DNA from: Proteobacteria bacterium UBA2383
Lineage (GTDB): Bacteria > Pseudomonadota > Gammaproteobacteria > Competibacterales > Competibacteraceae
Assembly (NCBI GenBank): GCA_002343485.1
Contig: DDST01000077.1
Coordinates: 1 to 64,000, forward strand
DNA length: 64,000 nucleotides
Direction of reading: 5' to 3'
Shown in pieces: positions 29,896 to 39,522 of the stretch; positions within the stretch are counted from its first letter, which is position 1; every line of letters begins with the position of its first letter. The notes under the pieces are model-generated. The model made no database searches, had not been told where the DNA came from, and saw only the letters and a list, made by a program, of their open reading frames with translations. A program made the translations under genes and the position numbers.

Positions 29896-30129
29896 ATGAC
29901 TATTCACATCAGATACTTCGCTAGTCTGCGAGATCGTCTGGGACGCGCTGGAGACGAACTGCCGTCCATTGCAGAATTGACGGTTGCCAGTGTTTGGGCA
30001 ACGCTACATCCAGAAACACCGCTGCCACCGAATTTACTGGCAGCAGTGAATCTGGAATATGCGGAATTGACGCACCCCGTGCGTGACGGGGATGAGGTCG
30101 CGTTCTTTCCACCGGTCACAGGAGGATAG
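29896..30129 (+). CDS. moaD: molybdopterin synthase sulfur-carrier subunit MoaD-like
   Basis: MoaD is a ubiquitin-fold protein whose C-terminal Gly-Gly is thiocarboxylated and donates sulfur to molybdopterin. The 77-residue product from ATG 29896 starts MTIHIRYFASLRDRLGRAGDE and ends FFPPVTGG with the required terminal GG. The ribosome binding site AGGAGGAAAT is strong. No moaE, moaC or moaA lies next to it. The neighbour downstream is convergent. A role as a sulfur carrier in another pathway cannot be excluded. Confidence 0.85.
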   Translation: MTIHIRYFASLRDRLGRAGDELPSIAELTVASVWATLHPETPLPPNLLAAVNLEYAELTHPVRDGDEVAFFPPVTGG

Positions 30130-30138
30130 ACAATTGAT

Positions 30139-33100
30139 TTACTGCCCCAAGCTTTCCAGTAGCTTGCGTGCTTCTTCCTGTTCCGCGAAGGCTGAAACCC
30201 CTGCTAGTTTTTCCAGCTCCTGCCGGGCAGCATCCTTACGGCCCAATTTGGCGTAGGCTGCCGCTATGTGATAGCGAACCGTAGGTTGATCTGGCAGCTT
30301 GTCCGCAGCTTTTTGCAAGAATTCCAAGCCTCGTAGCGCTTCGCCGTGTTGCACCAGAATCCAGCCCAGGGTATCCGCCACTTCCGGATTGTCCGGCGCT
30401 TTATCGTAAGCACGTTCCGCATAACGCAGAGCGCGAGCATCACCTTTTTCGTAGTAAAACCAGGCCAGATTGTTGAGGACCACGGCATTATCGGGCAAGC
30501 GCTCGGCGAGTTGTTCGTATTCAGTAATCGTTTCCGTCTTGTAGTTTGATTCCTGTAAATACATTGCGTATTGCAAGCGCGCTCGATTGTCTTTCGGTTC
30601 GCTGGTCAGCCACTGCCGCAGGGTTGCTAGAGCTGCGTCCCGCTCGCCGGTCTGCCACTGGGCATTGGCCAGCCGTGTCGCGGTCTGACTATTAGGGGTT
30701 TTAGCATATGCCGTTTGATAGGCCGTTACTGCTGGGGTAAATTCCTTTTGTTGCAGGTGCAAGTCGCCTTCCAGTACATAGCCGGTCATCTGGTCTGGGT
30801 ACAACGCCTGAATTTGCCGGACACCATCCAACGCTTTACCGGTTTCTTGTCTCTGCTGTTGCAATTGCACTCTGGCGACCAGAGCTGGCAGATAATTATT
30901 TTGAATCGCCAATGACTGGTCGAGCGATGCGGCTGCGGCTTTGATATCTTTGGCGGCGCCCTGCGCCATCGCTGCTAGATACCAGGGTTCCGGCGATTGC
31001 GGTAACAGGGCTGCCAGTTTTTGGAAGCTCACCACCGCTTCAGCCGTCTTGCCACTATTAGCCTGGGTCAGTCCCAGCGCCCGCACGACCCGAGGCTCCT
31101 CCGGTTTCGCTGCCGCCAGTTTCTGGATCACGGTTAGCGCTTTCTCCTTACTGCCACGATTTGTGTATTCCTGGGCCAGCGCTAAACCAGCCTCACTGGA
31201 GTTTGGCAGCCGGTTCCAAGCCTGTTCCAATAACCGCAGCGACTCGTCGGTACGCCCTAACAGCGCTGCTAAGCGCAGCAGGGCTGGGAGGTTGTCAGGA
31301 TCACGCTCCAGAATCTGCCGGTAGCGTAGTTGCGCACCAGCCTGGCTGCCGGTTTTGATCTCCAGCGCCGCCAAGTTCATCTGGGCGGGAACATGGTCCG
31401 GCTTCAGTTTTAGTGCTTGCTCAAAGGCCGTCCGCGCTGCTGGATCATTACCCTGAGCGAGATAAACTGCGCCAAGCAGATTGAATGCGCCCGGCTCATT
31501 AGGTCGTTTTTCGGTCAGTTCCTTGGCGACGGTAAGCGCCTTGTCGAATTCCTTTTGCTGGAGGTAAGCCTGCACCAACAGAGTGTCGGCCTGTTGTAAG
31601 CCACGATCCAGGGTGACTGCACCAGCCCCTTCGTCACCTTGTTCCCGCTTTGCAAGCTGTTCATATTCAGCGATAGCCTCTTCTCGCCGTCCCAGCCGTT
31701 GCAGTTCAGTGGCTAATCGTGTGCGCACTTGAACGTCATCCGGGTGTGCTGTGAGCCAGTCCTGCAGCGTCTTCAATGCCGCTTCACTATCGCCAGTCAC
31801 CTGTTGTGCACCGGCTAGCATGAGCACTGTCTGGCTGTCTGGGGTCTTGGCATAAGCTGCCCGGTAAGCTGTCAGCGCCTTAGTGAAATCCTTCTGCCGC
31901 ACATACAGATTTCCTTCGAGGCGGTAACCGGCATTCAGATTGGGAAACTGCTTCTGCAATGCTTTGGCGCCGGCCAGCGCTTCGGTGAATTTCTGTTGTT
32001 GGGCTTGCAATTCGACGCGCGCCACCAGTGAGGGTAAATAGTCACCCTGAACGGCCAGTGCCTTGTCAATGGCAGCGGCAGCATCCTTGAAGTTCTGGGT
32101 ACGCGCCTGGGTTAAGGCCACCAGATGCCAGGGTTCCGGCGATTGCGGTTGCAATTCCGCCAGCTTGCGGAACGCCTTGATTGCATCATCGGGGCGGCCA
32201 TCCGCCAGCAGCGCCAGACCGAGCGCTCGTTGTGCCGCCGGATGCTCGGGATTGGCCGCTTCCAGTCCACGCGCCACATTCAGCGCTTTCACATTCAGCG
32301 CCGCGGCCTGGTACTGGCCGATCAGCGCCAGACCAGCTTCCAGTGACGCCGGATTTTTATCCCAGGCTTGCTCCAGCCAGCGTAGCACCTGCTCACGTTG
32401 TCCCGCTTGTTCGGCCAGTCCCGCTAACCGGAGCAGAGCACCTAGATTCCCAGGCTCCTTGGTCACCACTTGTTCGTAGAGCGCCTGAGCAGCATTGCGA
32501 TTACCCGCTTTCAATTCCAGCAGCGCGAGATTCAGCGCGGGAGTGCTGAAGTCTGGATTCAGCCGCAGTGCTTGTTCAAACTCACTTCGCGCTTTTTCAT
32601 TCTCGCCTTTGGCCAGGTACGCTGCACCCAGCAGGTTGCGAGCAATCGGATCACTTGGTTTCTTGGTCACCAGCTCATTGGCTGCGGCAATGGCCTTGTC
32701 AAATTCTTTTTGTTGTAGATAGGCTTGCACCAGCAACAAGTCTGCCTGGAGTACGTCTTGTCCTAGATCCACCAAACCTTGCAGCTCGCGAACCGCATCG
32801 TCAGCTTTACCTTCTCCGAGCCGTGATAGCGCCAACTGAGTGCGGATATTGGTGGCATCTGGGGCAATCTGGGCGGCTTTTTGCAGATATTCCGAACCCT
32901 TAGCGTAATCACGGTTTTGCAGATAGGCGCTGCCAAGTAGCGCTAGCAATTGGGCATCGTCTGGCGTTTGGGCCAGTGCTGGGGTCAGGGTGTCGATGGC
33001 CTGGCCGGGTTTTTCAAGTTTGAGTTGAGTGGCAGCTAACAGTAATCGCGCTGGCAGATAGCCCGGTAGACGGCTAACGAAGGACGTTAAATATTGATCG

Positions 33101-34089
33101 GCCTGCCCTAAATTACCTTGTTCGTAGTTGATCGAGCCAAGCAAGAATTGAGTGCCAGGATGATCCGGGGTAACTTTCACTACCTGCAACAGGGCTTCCT
33201 GGGCTGCTGTTAGCTCCTTCTTTTGAAACAGGATGCTGCCACGTAGGTAGTTGGCTTCCGGTAAATTCGGCTGGCGCTTGCGAACCGCTTCAACATCGGC
33301 CAGCGCTTCGTCTTGCTTGCCTTGGGCGATCAGGATCTGTACCCGCTCCAATAAGGCAGCAGTGCTTTCCGGTTGCAATTCGAGAATGTGCTGTAGGACT
33401 TTCAATGCAGCTGGATCGTCATTTTGCAAACGATGCAAGCGCACTTTGACAAACCAGGGGCGTACATCGTTGGGGTCCTGCTTGCTGGCTTTGCTAGAGA
33501 AAGCCTCAGCCTCGCTGTAATTACGGTTGACCAGTGCCAACTGGCTCATTCCCAGCAAGGCGTCAGGATCATCCGGTTGCAGTTTTAGCGCCTGATCCAG
33601 ATGAATCTTGGCCGCATCGGGCTGACCCAGCGCTAATCCAGCCAATCCTTGCAAAGCCAGCAAGGTGGCCTGGATGGCCGGTGGATCGCTTGCTTCCTGC
33701 GTCAATTCCAGCACTTTCTGGTTCTGACCTTGCAACAGATAGGCTCGGGCCAACAGCAGCAACCAAGCGGTTCGTTCAGAACCTAACTCCCGGGCGCGTT
33801 GCAACTCTTTCTCCGCTGGTGCGCCGTTGCCCGTCTTCACATAAATCTGCCCCAGTAACAACCGTGCATCGCGATTTTCCGGATTCTTCTGTAGAGCGTT
33901 TTTCAGCTCAATAACACTGGCTTGCCATTCTTGCTTGGCTTGATAGTCTCGGGCCCGCTGAACGTGTTCAGCATCGGTAGTGCGATCACCGCAACCTGCC
34001 AACCCGGTGATGATGCCGGTTCCTAGACAGCAACCGAGCGCCAGCGCGCGCAAGGGCAAAAAAGTTGATAAGCGATGACGAAACTTCAT
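30139..34089 (-). CDS. prsT: PrsT-like giant TPR lipoprotein (PEP-CTERM/EPS system)
   Basis: From ATG 34089 the product is 1316 residues. A lipoprotein signal (lipobox LAGC, Cys near residue 33) is followed by more than 25 tetratricopeptide repeats that fill the rest. Sequence such as ARDYQAKQEWQASVIELKNALQ matches the TPR lipoprotein PrsT found with PEP-CTERM and exosortase systems. Those proteins are usually about 900-930 residues. The excess is an internal duplication of about 386 residues: LLVQAYLQQKEFDKA occurs near residues 452 and 837, each followed by the same order of motifs (LEQAW, PQSPEPW, AYAKTP, EYEQLA). GGAG precedes the ATG. Confidence 0.85.
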   Translation of the reverse strand: MKFRHRLSTFLPLRALALGCCLGTGIITGLAGCGDRTTDAEHVQRARDYQAKQEWQASVIELKNALQKNPENRDARLLLGQIYVKTGNGAPAEKELQRARELGSERTAWLLLLARAYLLQGQNQKVLELTQEASDPPAIQATLLALQGLAGLALGQPDAAKIHLDQALKLQPDDPDALLGMSQLALVNRNYSEAEAFSSKASKQDPNDVRPWFVKVRLHRLQNDDPAALKVLQHILELQPESTAALLERVQILIAQGKQDEALADVEAVRKRQPNLPEANYLRGSILFQKKELTAAQEALLQVVKVTPDHPGTQFLLGSINYEQGNLGQADQYLTSFVSRLPGYLPARLLLAATQLKLEKPGQAIDTLTPALAQTPDDAQLLALLGSAYLQNRDYAKGSEYLQKAAQIAPDATNIRTQLALSRLGEGKADDAVRELQGLVDLGQDVLQADLLLVQAYLQQKEFDKAIAAANELVTKKPSDPIARNLLGAAYLAKGENEKARSEFEQALRLNPDFSTPALNLALLELKAGNRNAAQALYEQVVTKEPGNLGALLRLAGLAEQAGQREQVLRWLEQAWDKNPASLEAGLALIGQYQAAALNVKALNVARGLEAANPEHPAAQRALGLALLADGRPDDAIKAFRKLAELQPQSPEPWHLVALTQARTQNFKDAAAAIDKALAVQGDYLPSLVARVELQAQQQKFTEALAGAKALQKQFPNLNAGYRLEGNLYVRQKDFTKALTAYRAAYAKTPDSQTVLMLAGAQQVTGDSEAALKTLQDWLTAHPDDVQVRTRLATELQRLGRREEAIAEYEQLAKREQGDEGAGAVTLDRGLQQADTLLVQAYLQQKEFDKALTVAKELTEKRPNEPGAFNLLGAVYLAQGNDPAARTAFEQALKLKPDHVPAQMNLAALEIKTGSQAGAQLRYRQILERDPDNLPALLRLAALLGRTDESLRLLEQAWNRLPNSSEAGLALAQEYTNRGSKEKALTVIQKLAAAKPEEPRVVRALGLTQANSGKTAEAVVSFQKLAALLPQSPEPWYLAAMAQGAAKDIKAAAASLDQSLAIQNNYLPALVARVQLQQQRQETGKALDGVRQIQALYPDQMTGYVLEGDLHLQQKEFTPAVTAYQTAYAKTPNSQTATRLANAQWQTGERDAALATLRQWLTSEPKDNRARLQYAMYLQESNYKTETITEYEQLAERLPDNAVVLNNLAWFYYEKGDARALRYAERAYDKAPDNPEVADTLGWILVQHGEALRGLEFLQKAADKLPDQPTVRYHIAAAYAKLGRKDAARQELEKLAGVSAFAEQEEARKLLESLGQ

Positions 34090-34311
34090 AGCGGACTCCA
34101 AAAGTGGGGCATTAAGCTGGAGACAATAGATATATGAGTATGGTGATTATAGGTGAACCCCTGTGCCATCTGACGGCTGGACTGGCAAATTTCAGCTTGA
34201 TTTAAGGGATGTACCGTAAAGTATTGCCCAAGGTCATGGCTGGAATGTGCTTTAGCCACGATAACCGGCTACGGCTGGTATGTTCCAAATTCACTCGATT
34301 GAGGAAATTTT

Positions 34312-34626
34312 ATGAGTATTCGTAGACCGCTGTTCGCTGTTGTCACGCTCGCCACAATAATCTTCACTATCCCTTCTTTCGCCTCTGAAACCAAAGATAT
34401 GACGCCAGCGGCCAGCTCGTCCGTTGCTGCGACGGCCCCCATTACTAAGGCGCAGGCCACGGAGATGGCGCTCAAGGCGCATCCAGGCACAGTCACTAAG
34501 GCGTATGAAGACAGCCATAAAGGCAAGCAGACTTGGGAGGTCAAGATTAACGGCAACGACGGTAAAAAGTGGGAGGTGTACTACGAGATCGCAACAGGGG
34601 CATTGGTCGACGAAAAAAGTAAGTAA
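34312..34626 (+). CDS. secreted PepSY-domain protein
   Basis: The 104-residue product has a signal peptide of about 24 residues (ending PSFAS) and one PepSY domain: ITKAQATEMALKAHPGTVTKAYEDSHKGKQTWEVKI, ending YYEIATGALVDEK. PepSY domains are found in protease propeptides and in small periplasmic proteins often linked to redox or metal stress operons. GAGGAAATTTT precedes the ATG. It is the first gene before cytochrome b561, and a second PepSY protein ends the same cluster. Confidence 0.85.
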   Translation: MSIRRPLFAVVTLATIIFTIPSFASETKDMTPAASSSVAATAPITKAQATEMALKAHPGTVTKAYEDSHKGKQTWEVKINGNDGKKWEVYYEIATGALVDEKSK

Positions 34627-34695
34627 TTACAAAGACATTTTCTATATATAACATTACCTCCTCGCTGGCGTTGCTGCCATGGCGGAGGTCCACCG

Positions 34696-35328
34696 GTGCA
34701 TCACACTATGACCGGCCACAACGCCGAAATCATCATTTGGGACCCCTGGGTACGCCTGTTTCACTGGAGCCTGGTCCTTGCCTTTACGCTGTCTTATTTC
34801 AGCCAAGGCGAGTTGTTCGCAGAATTTCTGCAAAATGTGGATGGCGCGCTGTTGCAAACGGTCCATGTTTGGTCCGGTTATACGATTGCCGGATTGCTTG
34901 CTTTTCGCCTGATCTGGGGGTTTATCGGACCTCGTTATGCCCGATTCAGTGATTTCGTGCGCGGTCCGGCGGAAGTCCTGACCTATACCAAGAACGTACT
35001 AACGCTGCGTGCGCCTCGCTATCTCGGTCACAATCCTGCTGGCGGCGCGATGATCGTCATTTTGTTGCTGAGTTTGCTCCTCACTGTTGCTGCTGGCTTG
35101 ATGCTCTACGGTGCCGGCAAAGGATTGGGTCCGCTAGCTGGACTGATGCTGAACAGCAGCGATGCTACCATCGATTTCATTGAGGAATTCCATGAATTCT
35201 TTGCTAATTTCACATTAATTTTGGTGGTTGGGCATCTGACTGGCGTGATCTGGGAAAGTCTTCTTCACCGCGAAAATCTCACTCACGCCATGATCACCGG
35301 GCGCAAGCGTGTTCAAGAAGAGATATAG
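34696..35328 (+). CDS. cytochrome b561-family membrane protein
   Basis: The 210-residue protein has four membrane segments with histidines placed as heme ligands: VRLFHWSLVLAF, LLQTVHVWSGYTIAG, and FHEFFANF and VVGHLTGVIWE in the last pair. This is the bacterial cytochrome b561 arrangement that passes electrons between quinol and a partner in the membrane. It starts at GTG 34696 with GGAGG seven bases upstream. An ATG at 34708 is the alternative. Its gene is followed by a periplasmic cytochrome c and a flavocytochrome c flavoprotein, likely its electron-transfer partners. Confidence 0.88.
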   Translation: MHHTMTGHNAEIIIWDPWVRLFHWSLVLAFTLSYFSQGELFAEFLQNVDGALLQTVHVWSGYTIAGLLAFRLIWGFIGPRYARFSDFVRGPAEVLTYTKNVLTLRAPRYLGHNPAGGAMIVILLLSLLLTVAAGLMLYGAGKGLGPLAGLMLNSSDATIDFIEEFHEFFANFTLILVVGHLTGVIWESLLHRENLTHAMITGRKRVQEEI

Positions 35329-35358
35329 CGTTTCATAAATCCCAAAGGAGGTAGCGGC

Positions 35359-35742
35359 ATGATTTCACATTTGCGTTTTGTTTTTTTGGGGCTTTCTAGT
35401 TTGACACTGCTGATTCCTTTCACTGGACAGGCTGCACCGCCACCCGGTCGCCTGTTAGCGTCCCAATGCGCTCAATGCCACGGTACCGACGGGCGGTCGG
35501 TCGGCGGCATGGACCGCCTGGCGGGAGAAAGCATGAACGAACTTTGGGAAGAAATGCTGGAAATGAAGTATAGCGGTGATATGGGTGACATCATGCACCG
35601 CCAGGCAAAGGGTTACACTGAGGAGCAAATCCGGCTGATTGCTCAGTACTATGCAGGAACAAGCAGTCGTGGCAATGCCACTGGAGGTGAAGGCGGCCTT
35701 AGCCATGAAGAAGGCGATACACATGAAGAGCATGACGATTGA
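35359..35742 (+). CDS. periplasmic monoheme cytochrome c
   Basis: The 127-residue protein has a signal peptide of about 25 residues and one heme-binding motif, CAQCH (Cys37, Cys40, His41), followed by GTDGRSVGGMDRLAGES. MGDIMHRQAKGYTEEQI holds the likely axial Met. It resembles the FccA-like cytochrome c subunits encoded with flavocytochrome c. The end is rich in His and Glu (GDTHEEHDD). AAAGGAGGT precedes the ATG. It lies directly before the flavoprotein gene. Confidence 0.88.
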   Translation: MISHLRFVFLGLSSLTLLIPFTGQAAPPPGRLLASQCAQCHGTDGRSVGGMDRLAGESMNELWEEMLEMKYSGDMGDIMHRQAKGYTEEQIRLIAQYYAGTSSRGNATGGEGGLSHEEGDTHEEHDD

Positions 35743-35799
35743 CCGGTGTTTTCCTTGCCTCTCCATGCCCGGCTGAATTGAACTCGAAGGAGAAATATC

Positions 35800-37074
35800 A
35801 TGAATACGCTTTCTCGCCGCCACTTTCTAAAATTGATGGGGGCTACGGCAGCCGTTGCCGCGAGTCCTGCTGCCTTGCGCGCGCAAACTACTTCTGCCAC
35901 GGGCCGCGTGGTGGTGGTTGGCGGCGGTTTCGCGGGTGCCACTATCGCTAAGTATCTGCGCCACTGGAGCGGTGGCAACGTCGCTGTCACGCTAGTGGAT
36001 GCTAATCTTGCCCATGTCTCCTGCATTCTCAGCAACCTGGCGTTGAACAGCTCGATGAGTTTGTCGCAAATCACTTTTAATTATGAGGCCCTTAAGCAGA
36101 AATACGGTGTTAACTTTGTGCAGGGCCGGGCAGCTGGTATCGATAACGACAAACAGCAATTGAAGTTGGATAGTGGAATCTTGCTCGATTATGAACGGCT
36201 TATCCTAGCGCCTGGTATCGATTTCGCCGCAATTCCCGGCCTTGATTCCAGCCTGGTTCCGCACGCTTGGCAAGCGGGTCCGCAAACAACCCTGCTCAAG
36301 CAGCAGCTAGCTGCTATGCCCAGCCGTGGAACCTTTGTTCTGACCATTCCTAAAGCCCCCTACCGTTGCCCGCCTGGGCCGTATGAACGGGCCTGTGTGG
36401 TAGCCGACTATTTGAAGCGCAAGAAACCGGGTTCCAACGTGATCGTGCTGGATGCGAATCCCAAGATCATGGCCGAAGAGCATACTTTTACCACAGCGTT
36501 CAACCAGACCTATGCGGGCGTTATTGAATACCACTCCAATGTTCTGTTAAATGAAGTGGAAGTGGTGTCCTCGACGAAGCGGATTGCCAGGACCAGCCAA
36601 GGAAATTTTCCGGCCCATGTACTCAACGTGATTCCTCCACAGAAGGCTGGAAAAATTGTCTTCGATGTAGGATTGGTGCCATCGGGACAGAACTGGGCAT
36701 CCGTTAATCCGCTGACCTATGAATCCACCCTGATACCCGGCTCTAAAATTCATATCATCGGCGATTCGCAGGGGACCAGTCAGCCGAAGTCGGGGCATAT
36801 CGCTAATGCCGAAGCCAAGGTTTGCGCTGATGCCATTCTGCGCGCCTTCGCTGGTGAAGAACCCGATCCTGCGCCGGTCACGAACTCGGCCTGTTACAGC
36901 CCGATTACCGCTAAAACGGCTTCCTGGTTGACTGCTGTGTTCGCGTATAACCCAAATACAGGCGCGATGGAAGCCGTGCCGGAATCGTTTGGCGAAGCGC
37001 CCGCTGCAACTGAGGAAAACTACGAAAAAATGTTCGATTGGGCTGGCAACCTGTTTGGTGACACCTTCGCCTAA
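35800..37074 (+). CDS. fccB: flavocytochrome c sulfide dehydrogenase, flavoprotein subunit
   Basis: The 424-residue FAD protein begins with a twin-arginine signal, SRRHFLKLMGATAAVAASP, so it is exported folded. It has VVVVGGGFAGATIAKYLR for FAD binding. The cysteines in HVSCILSN, APYRCPPGPYERAC and late NSACYSP are placed as in flavocytochrome c sulfide dehydrogenase, where a disulfide contacts FAD. With the cytochrome c gene just upstream it would oxidise sulfide (or a related reduced sulfur compound) and pass electrons to cytochrome c. Whether sulfide is the true substrate cannot be read from the sequence. Confidence 0.88.
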   Translation: MNTLSRRHFLKLMGATAAVAASPAALRAQTTSATGRVVVVGGGFAGATIAKYLRHWSGGNVAVTLVDANLAHVSCILSNLALNSSMSLSQITFNYEALKQKYGVNFVQGRAAGIDNDKQQLKLDSGILLDYERLILAPGIDFAAIPGLDSSLVPHAWQAGPQTTLLKQQLAAMPSRGTFVLTIPKAPYRCPPGPYERACVVADYLKRKKPGSNVIVLDANPKIMAEEHTFTTAFNQTYAGVIEYHSNVLLNEVEVVSSTKRIARTSQGNFPAHVLNVIPPQKAGKIVFDVGLVPSGQNWASVNPLTYESTLIPGSKIHIIGDSQGTSQPKSGHIANAEAKVCADAILRAFAGEEPDPAPVTNSACYSPITAKTASWLTAVFAYNPNTGAMEAVPESFGEAPAATEENYEKMFDWAGNLFGDTFA

Positions 37075-37081
37075 ATTAACC

Positions 37082-37152
37082 GGGGACTGTCCGCCAACAT
37101 TCTCTTGCCTTTGACGCTTCTCCTCTAGGGAGAGGGCATTGCTACAGTCCCC
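37082..37152. repeat. 9-bp inverted repeat after fccB
   Basis: GGGGACTGT (37082-37090) and ACAGTCCCC (37144-37152) are perfect inverted copies 53 bases apart. The loop contains further short pairings around CTCCTCTAGGGAGAG. It fills most of the gap between fccB and the next PepSY gene and may be a transcript-end structure or a relic of a small mobile repeat. Confidence 0.5.
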
Positions 37153-37158
37153 AATGCT

Positions 37159-37506
37159 ATGTTTTTCAAAAAAATCATACTCATCTATCGTCATGGAGGG
37201 ATCGCGGCCGTCCTGCTGCTGACAACCGGTCTGTTTGTAACGGGGTCAGTGATGGCTGGACGCGATCATGACGAAATTCGCCGGTTGCATGGCGCTGGGC
37301 AAATTCTCTCGCTGGAAACCATCATCGCCAACCACCGCCATTGGCACCCAGGTGGCCGCTTGCTGGAAGCGGAACTTGAATCCGAACATGGCCGCTATGT
37401 TTATGATCTGAAATTCCTGGATGATGACGGTGTCGTGCGCGAATTTGAATATGACGCCCGCACCGGTGAGTTATGGCATCTCGAACACGAAGAAGAGCAG
37501 GAATAG
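37159..37506 (+). CDS. membrane-anchored or secreted PepSY-domain protein
   Basis: The 115-residue product has a hydrophobic N-terminus ([19 protein letters not shown]) that is a signal or anchor. A PepSY domain follows: [26 protein letters not shown], then [23 protein letters not shown] and [20 protein letters not shown]. Its stop is two bases before the response-regulator gene. That places it with the two-component system, where PepSY proteins commonly act as periplasmic modulators. Confidence 0.85.
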   Translation: MFFKKIILIYRHGGIAAVLLLTTGLFVTGSVMAGRDHDEIRRLHGAGQILSLETIIANHRHWHPGGRLLEAELESEHGRYVYDLKFLDDDGVVREFEYDARTGELWHLEHEEEQE

Positions 37507-37508
37507 CG

Positions 37509-38180
37509 ATGCGCCTGCTACTGGTTGAAGACGATGCCCTGTTGAGCGATCGGTTACGGGTTGAATTAGAACAGGCCGGGTTTGCAGTGGACGTGGCCGC
37601 CGATGGCGCCGATGCTGAATTCATGGGGGAATCCGAGCCTTATCATGTCATCGTACTGGATCTTGGACTGCCTGGCCGTCCGGGTCTGGACGTGCTGCGC
37701 CGCTGGCGCGCCGGCGGCAATCCGGTGCCAGTGTTGATCCTGACCGCCCGCGATGCGTGGCATGAAAAAGTGGATGGTTTCAAGGCCGGTGCGGATGATT
37801 ACCTTAGTAAACCCTTCCACACTGCCGAGTTGATCGCCCGGTTACAGTCTCTATTGCGGCGCAGTATCGCCCGGTCGCATGGGCCGTTACGAGTTGCCGG
37901 TCTGGAGCTGGACGAGGACGCCCAGACCGCGCGAATTTCCGCTACCGGGGAAATGTTTGAGCTGACCGGTACCGAATTTCGCCTGCTGCGCTACTTGATG
38001 CGGCACCCTGGTCAGGTATTGTCCAAAACCCGGTTAGCTGAACAGATCTATGACTTTGAAACCGAACGCGATAGCAACGTGCTCGAGGTCTACATTAACC
38101 GGCTGCGCCGTAAATTCGGACGGGAATTGATTACGACCCGCCGCGGCCAAGGTTATGTCTTCGGAACCGGCCCGGCATGA
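37509..38180 (+). CDS. response regulator, OmpR/PhoP type
   Basis: The 223-residue protein has a receiver domain, [17 protein letters not shown], with the phospho-acceptor Asp in [14 protein letters not shown] and the conserved Lys in YLSKPFH. A winged-helix DNA-binding domain follows ([31 protein letters not shown], then [12 protein letters not shown]). It is close to PhoP/QseB-type regulators. The ATG at 37509 is the family start. An open frame 36 bases upstream lies within the PepSY gene. It overlaps the kinase gene by four bases, so both are translationally coupled. Confidence 0.93.
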   Translation: MRLLLVEDDALLSDRLRVELEQAGFAVDVAADGADAEFMGESEPYHVIVLDLGLPGRPGLDVLRRWRAGGNPVPVLILTARDAWHEKVDGFKAGADDYLSKPFHTAELIARLQSLLRRSIARSHGPLRVAGLELDEDAQTARISATGEMFELTGTEFRLLRYLMRHPGQVLSKTRLAEQIYDFETERDSNVLEVYINRLRRKFGRELITTRRGQGYVFGTGPA

Positions 38181-39505
38181 CCTCCCTGCAAACCCGATTG
38201 TCGGCTGGCTTGATCGTGACGCTCGCTGTACTCACTCTCTCGGCAGTTGCTATCGGCGGCTACTCACTGCGCCAGTTAGCTGAGGATTTTGTCGCGGCCC
38301 GGCTGGAACACGATCTGCAAACGCTGCTGGCCGCGCTGGAATTTGACGCTGCCGGCCAACCTCGCCTGCCGGCGGACCGGGTCAGTGCTTCTTTTCATCA
38401 ACCCTATTCGGGGCACTATTACCAGATTGAAATTCCCGGTGGCGAGCTCTGTTCCCGCTCGCTTTGGGATATGGATCTAAAGTTACCGCCGCTTGCAACG
38501 GATCGTTTCACCCGGGCCTTCGTCACCGGCCCGCAGAATCAGCAATTATTGCTGGTCGGTCGTGCCTTTCGGGTCGAGGATCGCCCCGTTGCTATCGCCG
38601 TCACTGAAGATTTTGCGCCAGTGCGTCAGGGTATCAACCATCTGTTGCTGGAATTTATCGGAATCGCTCTATTGCTGTTCGGTGTCCTGCTATTGTGTCA
38701 GCGGTTGATCGTGCGCCGTGGCCTAGCGCCGTTAGAGGAAGTGCGTCGCGAACTCCCCCGGCTGGCTCACGGTGAAATTGCGCAACTATCCATCGATACC
38801 CCGGATGAAGTGCGGCCACTGGTCGTTGAGTTGAACCGGTTGCTGGCGTTGCTGGATCAACGCCAGCGGCGGGCGCGACATGCGTTGGGTAACTTGGCGC
38901 ATGCATTGAAAACCCCGCTGACCGCTTTGATCCAACTGGCCGAGCAATCGCCTCCGCCTCTCGATTCCAGCGAATGGGATGATTTACGCCAGCAAATCCG
39001 GCAAATCCATGCCTTGACTGAGCGTGAACTCAAGCGTGCTCGAATCGCCGGAAGTGGCGCACCGGGCCGGCGCGTGCTGTTGGAGGGGGAAATTACGGAT
39101 CTGGTTGAAACCTTGCGCCGTATCTACCGCGACCGGGATCTACAGTTCGACATCCAGATTCTGCCTGGCAGCGGGTTTTCCGGCGACCGCGACGATCTGT
39201 TGGAATTGTTGGGTAATCTGCTCGACAATGCTTGTCAGTGGGCGGGATGCACTGTGCGGCTGACTGCTGGCGCCAGTTCGAAGGACGTATGGCTGAAGGT
39301 AGAGGACGATGGGCCTGGCTGTCCCCCGGAACAGCTAGCCTTGCTGCAACAACGCGGGACACGGATCGATGAATCCCGCGCCGGTCATGGCCTGGGATTG
39401 GCAATCGCGGGCGATATTGTTGAACAATATCGGGGAGTCCTGAAACTTGGCCGCTCTGAGGTGTTGGGCGGTTTTCTCGCTGAGGTAATGCTGCCTTCCC
39501 CCTGA
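38177..39505 (+). CDS. sensor histidine kinase
   Basis: The 442-residue protein has one membrane segment near residues 8-28, a periplasmic sensor region of about 120 residues, and a second segment near 155-180. HAMP follows, then the dimerisation helix with the phospho-His in [13 protein letters not shown]. The ATPase domain shows [19 protein letters not shown] and GHGLGLAI. It is the partner of the preceding regulator. Its target genes are probably the redox cluster upstream, inferred from location only. Confidence 0.92.
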   Translation: MTSLQTRLSAGLIVTLAVLTLSAVAIGGYSLRQLAEDFVAARLEHDLQTLLAALEFDAAGQPRLPADRVSASFHQPYSGHYYQIEIPGGELCSRSLWDMDLKLPPLATDRFTRAFVTGPQNQQLLLVGRAFRVEDRPVAIAVTEDFAPVRQGINHLLLEFIGIALLLFGVLLLCQRLIVRRGLAPLEEVRRELPRLAHGEIAQLSIDTPDEVRPLVVELNRLLALLDQRQRRARHALGNLAHALKTPLTALIQLAEQSPPPLDSSEWDDLRQQIRQIHALTERELKRARIAGSGAPGRRVLLEGEITDLVETLRRIYRDRDLQFDIQILPGSGFSGDRDDLLELLGNLLDNACQWAGCTVRLTAGASSKDVWLKVEDDGPGCPPEQLALLQQRGTRIDESRAGHGLGLAIAGDIVEQYRGVLKLGRSEVLGGFLAEVMLPSP

Positions 39506-39522
39506 TATTCCTTTTTTCTGGG

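Noticed and set aside
32063..32479. Long plus-strand frames antisense to the TPR lipoprotein
   Set aside because: Several open frames here mirror the GC-rich TPR repeats. They are low-complexity Ala/Ser/Arg sequence and have no start signals.
30139..34089. CRISPR-like repetition
   Set aside because: The repeats are degenerate, of protein-coding TPR length (about 102 bases), and in frame throughout.
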